From Actinospineispora acaciae DSM 45401 (GTDB lineage Bacteria > Actinomycetota > Actinomycetes > Mycobacteriales > Pseudonocardiaceae), in contig NZ_JIAI01000013.1 in NCBI RefSeq assembly GCF_000620785.1, positions 150,653-214,652 on the forward strand: 64,000 nucleotides of DNA. The letters run 5' to 3'. The notes below the pieces were generated by a model. The model saw only the letters and a list, made by a program, of their open reading frames with translations, was not told the origin of the DNA and made no database searches. Below, piece by piece: positions 60,539 to 64,000 of the stretch. Within the stretch, counting starts at the first letter, position 1; each line of letters starts with the position of its first letter. Made by a program: the position numbers and the translations under genes.

Positions 60539-61675
60539 ATGTCCGTGCGCGACCACATCCGCACCACGCACGTCGGCAGCCTGCCCCGCCCGGGGCACCT
60601 GCTCGCCCTGCTGAACGCGAACGACCGGGGCGAACGGACAGACACCGCGGCGCTGGCCGAGGCCGTCGAGTCCGCCGTCCGCGAGCAGGTCCGTCACCAG
60701 GCCGAGGTCGGCATCGACCTGGTCAGCGACGGCGAGATGAGCAAGATCGGATATGCCACCTACATCCGGCACCGGCTCAGCGGCTTCGAGGTCGGCGACG
60801 CCCCCCGCGCCACCCCGGCCGACCTCGACGCCTTCCCGGAGGCGCGCGAGCGGCTGGTTCGCTCCGGAGCGACCGTGCAGTACCTGCGACCGATCTGTCG
60901 TGGGCCCGTCGCGTACCAGAACTTCGAGCCCCTGGAGACCGACCTGGCGAACCTGCGCGCCGCGCTGGCGGGCCGGGACGTGCTGGGCGCATTCATGAAC
61001 GCCCCGTCGCCGGGGATCGTGGCGCTGTTCCAGCCGAACGAGTACTACCCGGACGAGGACTCCTACCTGGCGGCGATCGCCGACGCGATGAAGGTCGAGT
61101 ACGACCGGATCGTCGCGGCGGGCTTCGCGCTGCAGATCGATGCCCCCGACCTCGGGATGGGGCGGCACAACAAGTACAAGGACGTCTCCGACGAGGAGTT
61201 CCTCAGGCGCGCCGAGGTGCACGTCGAGGTCCTCAACCACGCGCTGCGGGACGTGCCTGCCGAGCGGGCCAGGATCCACCTCTGCTGGGGGAACTACGAG
61301 GGCCCGCACACCTTCGACATCCCCGTGGAGAAGATCGCCGGCCTGGTGCTGCGCGCCAAGCCGGCCACCATCCTCTGCGAGGCGGCGAACCCCCGCCACG
61401 GCCACGACTGGGCCGGCTGGGCCGCCGCGAAGATCCCCGACGACAAGATCCTCGCGCCCGGTGTCATCGACACCACGACGAACTTCGTGGAGCACCCCGA
61501 GCTCGTCGCGGAGCGCATCCTGCGCTACGCCGACATCGTCGGCCGGGACCGGGTGCTCGCCAGCACCGACTGTGGCTTCGGCACCTTCGCCGGCTGGGGT
61601 GGCGTCGTCCCGGAGATCTGCTGGGAGAAGCTGCGTTCCCTGGTCGAGGGCGCGGACATCGCCTCCCGCGCGTGA
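60539..61675 (+). CDS. MetE-like zinc methyltransferase family protein
   Basis: A 378-residue protein equal to the C-terminal catalytic barrel of cobalamin-independent methionine synthase, without the N-terminal half needed for folylpolyglutamate. HVGSLPRP starts the barrel. The zinc ligands are in IHLCWGNYEG (His and Cys), the Glu in LCEAANPRH, and Cys in ASTDCGFG. Short MetE relatives act with methyl-corrinoids or catalyse other thiol alkyl transfers (for example epoxyalkane:CoM transferase). AGGAGG precedes ATG 60539. In an aromatic cluster it may accept a methyl or a ring-derived group. It overlaps the hydrolase gene (GTGA). Confidence 0.87.
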   Translation: MSVRDHIRTTHVGSLPRPGHLLALLNANDRGERTDTAALAEAVESAVREQVRHQAEVGIDLVSDGEMSKIGYATYIRHRLSGFEVGDAPRATPADLDAFPEARERLVRSGATVQYLRPICRGPVAYQNFEPLETDLANLRAALAGRDVLGAFMNAPSPGIVALFQPNEYYPDEDSYLAAIADAMKVEYDRIVAAGFALQIDAPDLGMGRHNKYKDVSDEEFLRRAEVHVEVLNHALRDVPAERARIHLCWGNYEGPHTFDIPVEKIAGLVLRAKPATILCEAANPRHGHDWAGWAAAKIPDDKILAPGVIDTTTNFVEHPELVAERILRYADIVGRDRVLASTDCGFGTFAGWGGVVPEICWEKLRSLVEGADIASRA

Positions 61676-62379
61676 TCACGTACGTGCTGCTGCACGGCGC
61701 CTGGCACGGCGGCTGGGTGTGGCGCCGCGTCGTTCCGGACCTGCGCGCCGCCGGTCACCAGGTGCTGGCCCCGACCCTGACCGGCCTCAGCGACCGGGCA
61801 CACCTGATCAACCCGTCGGTCGGCCTGGACACCCACGTCCGGGACGTGGTCGCGCTGCTCGACGCGGCGGAGCTGTCCGACGTCGTGCTGGTCGGCCACA
61901 GCTACGCCGGCCAGGTGATCACCGCGGTCGCGGACCAGCGCCCCCGGAGCGTGCGAGCCCGGGTCTATCTCGACGCCTTCGTCGGCAATGACGGCGAGGC
62001 CGCGATCGACCTGCTCCCGGCCACCGTCGCCGACCACTATCGCGAGGCCGTCGCCGGGCCCGGGTTCGGCTGGCTGATCCCGGTGCGGCAGCTGCCGGCG
62101 CTCGGTGTGACCGAGGCGGCCGACCTGGCCTGGCTCGGCCCCCGGCTGACCCCGCATCCCTGGCTGAGCTACACCCAGCCGCTGGCGCTGCGCGGGGACC
62201 ACCGGGACGTACCGGCGCGCTTCATCGAGTGCACCGAGTGGGCGCGGGTGTTCCGGGGCCAGGCGGAACGGGCGCGGGCCGCCGGCTGGCCGGTCACCGC
62301 CGTCCCCACCGGGCACGAGGCCATGGTGACCGCGCCGTCAGCGCTGGCCACGGCGCTGCTCGACGCTGGGAGGCAATGA
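61672..62379 (+). CDS. Alpha/beta hydrolase, methylesterase-like
   Basis: A 235-residue hydrolase starting with VLLHGAWHGGWVWRRVVPDL, where His-Gly forms the oxyanion site, the nucleophile elbow VGHSYAGQV (Ser near residue 82), and the catalytic His in PTGHEAMVTAP. The pattern matches the plant-type methylesterase / hydroxynitrile lyase group common in Actinobacteria. The GTG start overlaps the MetE-like stop, and its stop overlaps the isomerase gene. It may release an acid from an ester or lactone intermediate. Confidence 0.87.
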   Translation: MITYVLLHGAWHGGWVWRRVVPDLRAAGHQVLAPTLTGLSDRAHLINPSVGLDTHVRDVVALLDAAELSDVVLVGHSYAGQVITAVADQRPRSVRARVYLDAFVGNDGEAAIDLLPATVADHYREAVAGPGFGWLIPVRQLPALGVTEAADLAWLGPRLTPHPWLSYTQPLALRGDHRDVPARFIECTEWARVFRGQAERARAAGWPVTAVPTGHEAMVTAPSALATALLDAGRQ

Positions 62380-62654
62380 TGGAGTTCTTGGTACGCGCGA
62401 AGAACCGGCTGCCCTCGGACACACCGGAAGAGGAACGCCGCCGGCTGAAGAAGGGCGAACGGGCACGTGCCGACGAGCTGCGCGCGGCCGGAGTCCTCAA
62501 ACGGCTGTGGCGGGTGCCCGGACGCAACGCCACCGTCGGGCTCTACGAGGCGGCCGACGCCACCGAGCTGCACGACGCGCTCGAGTCGCTGCCGATGTTC
62601 CCCTGGATGGACATCACCGTCGAGCCGCTCGCCACCCACCCCCAGGAACGCTGA
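62379..62654 (+). CDS. Muconolactone delta-isomerase-like protein
   Basis: A 91-residue ferredoxin-like protein matching muconolactone isomerase: MEFLVRAKNRLPSD at the start, LKKGERARADELRAAGVLKRLWRVPGR and the end ESLPMFPWMDITVEPLATHP. The second enzyme of the beta-ketoadipate lower pathway has this fold and length. ATG 62379 is preferred to 62376 because GGGAGG lies 5 bases upstream. It is the last gene of the gntR-metE-hydrolase-isomerase operon. Confidence 0.9.
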   Translation: MEFLVRAKNRLPSDTPEEERRRLKKGERARADELRAAGVLKRLWRVPGRNATVGLYEAADATELHDALESLPMFPWMDITVEPLATHPQER

Positions 62655-62697
62655 GTCTCGATGCGTTCCGGTCAGCTTGTAGTCGAGGTAGCCGCAG

Positions 62698-63327
62698 TCA
62701 GATTTTGCCGGCGGCGACCCTGATGCCGAGGCCGATGAGAGCGGTGCCGGTCAGCCGCTCCAGACACCGCCTGACCTTCGCCCCGGCCAGCAGGTGGCGC
62801 ACCCGGCCGACAGAGGCGGCGAGGACGACGAACCAGGCCGCGTCGATGACCACGTGCAGCGCGGCGAGCAGCATCACGATCTTCAGCGCGTCCACGCCGG
62901 CGGGCACGAACTGCGGGTAGAAGGCGAGCACGAAGACCGGGACCTTGGGGTTGCTCAGGCTGGTGAGCAGGGCGGTCACCCCCGCCCGCCGCCATCCACC
63001 GCCGACCGATGCGGCGTCAGCAGGCCCATCCACGGTGGTCTTCCTGGACACCAGCCAGGCCCGCACCCCGAGCACGGTCAGCACCACCGCGCCGACCAGC
63101 CTTAACACGGTCAGGCCGAGCTCGCTCGACGCCACCAGCGCGGCCACCCCGATCGCCGAGGCGATCGCCCACAGGTACAGACCGATCTCGATACCCGCGA
63201 TCACAGGCAGCGCGCCGCGAGCCCCCCACACCGCGCTCCAGCGAACGACCAACGCCGTGGTCACCCCCGGCACCATCGCGCCGACCAGCACGGTGAGCAC
63301 GAACGCGCCGAGACCGAGCCAGGTCAT
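62698..63327 (-). CDS. LysE-family exporter
   Basis: A 209-residue, six-helix membrane protein of the LysE/RhtB superfamily. LVGAMVPGVTTALVV near the N-terminus corresponds to the family GxxPGP motif, and SLSNPKVPVFVLAFYPQFV is the second signature. The substrate (amino acid or related) is unknown. ATG 63327 overlaps the stop of the upstream MFS gene (ATGA). Confidence 0.87.
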   Translation of the reverse strand: MTWLGLGAFVLTVLVGAMVPGVTTALVVRWSAVWGARGALPVIAGIEIGLYLWAIASAIGVAALVASSELGLTVLRLVGAVVLTVLGVRAWLVSRKTTVDGPADAASVGGGWRRAGVTALLTSLSNPKVPVFVLAFYPQFVPAGVDALKIVMLLAALHVVIDAAWFVVLAASVGRVRHLLAGAKVRRCLERLTGTALIGLGIRVAAGKI

Positions 63328-64000
63328 GACGAGCGGAGTCGGGAGGTGAGTGTGATCAGGAAGGTGGCCACGATCCCGGCGGCGGTGGCGAACATCGCCG
63401 TTTTGATGCCCTCGCTGGTGGCGGTGCGCGACGGGTCGCCGTCGGGTCCGTGGGTGTGGGCGTTGGCGATCAGGACGAGCACGGCGAGGCCGATCGAGGC
63501 GCCGACTCCGGAGCCGGTGGTGACGATGCCTGAGGCGACCCCCTGCTGACGGTCGGGTACCCCGGTCGAGGCGGCGATGTAGATGGTGGTGAACACCATT
63601 CCGTCGCCGATGCTGACGGCGGTGAGGCCGGGTACCAGCCAGGTGTAGGAGCCGTCGGGGGTGAGCGCAAGCGCGAGCAGGCACGCGCCGACGGCGCCGA
63701 CGGCGAGTGCGCTGAGCAGGGTGCGCCGCACGCCGATGCGGGTCACCACGCGCCCGGCCAGTGCCGAGCCGGTGACTACCACCGCGGTGGGCAGCAGGAA
63801 CCCGAGGCCGGTGGCCAGCGCGTCGTATCCCCGCACGTCGTGCAGGTAGATGGACAGGAAGTACAGCAGCGATCCGAAGGTGGCGGTGAACATGAACGCG
63901 ACCGCCGTGGCCAGCAGGAGGCTGGGGTTGGCCAGCAGGCGCAGCGCCAACAGCGGATCCGGGCTGCGCCGCTCGATCACCGTGAACGCCGCGAGCAGCA
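63324..64000 (-). CDS. DHA2-type MFS drug transporter, partial (C-terminal part)
   Basis: The C-terminal part of an EmrB/QacA-like 14-helix exporter; the gene continues beyond the window. ERRSPDPLLALRLLANPSLL is the typical linker before helix 9, followed by about six helices (FGSLLYFLSIYLHDVRGYDALATGL, the GSxLxGRxxxRxGxRR-like GSALAGRVVTRIGVRR). It is probably co-transcribed with the LysE gene. Confidence 0.87.
   Translation of the reverse strand, partial: LLAAFTVIERRSPDPLLALRLLANPSLLLATAVAFMFTATFGSLLYFLSIYLHDVRGYDALATGLGFLLPTAVVVTGSALAGRVVTRIGVRRTLLSALAVGAVGACLLALALTPDGSYTWLVPGLTAVSIGDGMVFTTIYIAASTGVPDRQQGVASGIVTTGSGVGASIGLAVLVLIANAHTHGPDGDPSRTATSEGIKTAMFATAAGIVATFLITLTSRLRSS

Overview
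The window comes from a high-GC actinobacterium. The block from thrB/thrC/hom/lysA through rho-rpmE-prfA-prmC-tsaC-wecA-atp to DUF2550 and a PduO-type adenosyltransferase has the gene order known from mycobacteria and related Actinobacteria. GTG starts, 4-base ATGA/GTGA overlaps, a DUF397 gene beside an XRE-DUF5753 remnant, and an ArsR-SRPBCC pair point to the Pseudonocardiales or a near relative; the exact genus is not decidable from the sequence.

Region 1 (1-27.8 kb, core). An SDR oxidoreductase and a broken XRE/DUF397 pair come first. Then follows a long minus-strand core block: the complete F1Fo ATP synthase (atpZ-like, atpI-like, atpBEFHAGDC, then DUF2550), wecA, glyA, vapBC, tsaC, prmC, prfA, rpmE and rho. 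Next is the aspartate-family operon nrtL-lysA-hom-thrC-thrB. Its first gene is an ArgS relative that keeps the N-terminal and anticodon-binding domains but has lost the catalytic domain. DUF3105 and DUF305 membrane-anchored proteins and tRNA-Arg(CCG) close the region.

Region 2 (27.8-32.7 kb, decayed accessory DNA). Directly after tRNA-Arg lies a tyrosine-integrase remnant, then an SRPBCC gene with two clear operators and a wrecked ArsR partner, DUF899, a VOC protein, an orphan ORF and a 5'-truncated hydrolase. This looks like an old integration site.

Region 3 (32.8-41 kb, catabolic). A minus-strand operon encodes a PhyH-type Fe/2-oxoglutarate oxygenase, an aldehyde dehydrogenase, an MFS carrier, a ThDP-dependent enzyme and a GntR regulator, an enzyme set resembling alpha-oxidation. 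A LigM-like folate-dependent O-demethylase is divergent from it.

Region 4 (41.2-45.4 kb, likely defence/signalling island). A class III nucleotide-cyclase-like protein, a 691-residue P-loop-like protein and a frameshifted Pycsar-type transmembrane effector follow a Crp/Fnr protein whose cyclic-nucleotide pocket residues look intact. This is the best candidate for an undescribed system.

Region 5 (45.7-64 kb). A NarL-type two-component pair and an MHS-family carrier precede a nine-gene minus-strand operon: a LigB/LigA-type extradiol dioxygenase, a Rieske oxygenase, a five-gene oligopeptide-type ABC importer, an amidohydrolase and an acyl-CoA ligase. Divergent from it are a GntR regulator, a MetE-like protein, an alpha/beta hydrolase and a muconolactone-isomerase-like protein. 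Together these look like uptake and breakdown of an aromatic compound. LysE and DHA2-type exporters finish the window, the last cut by its end.

Two dispersed repeats stand out: a perfect hairpin family with the core CCCGTGAGTGGTTAG (832 and 17496), and a 22-nt repeat found at the hom start and, as a tandem, inside an ABC ATPase gene.
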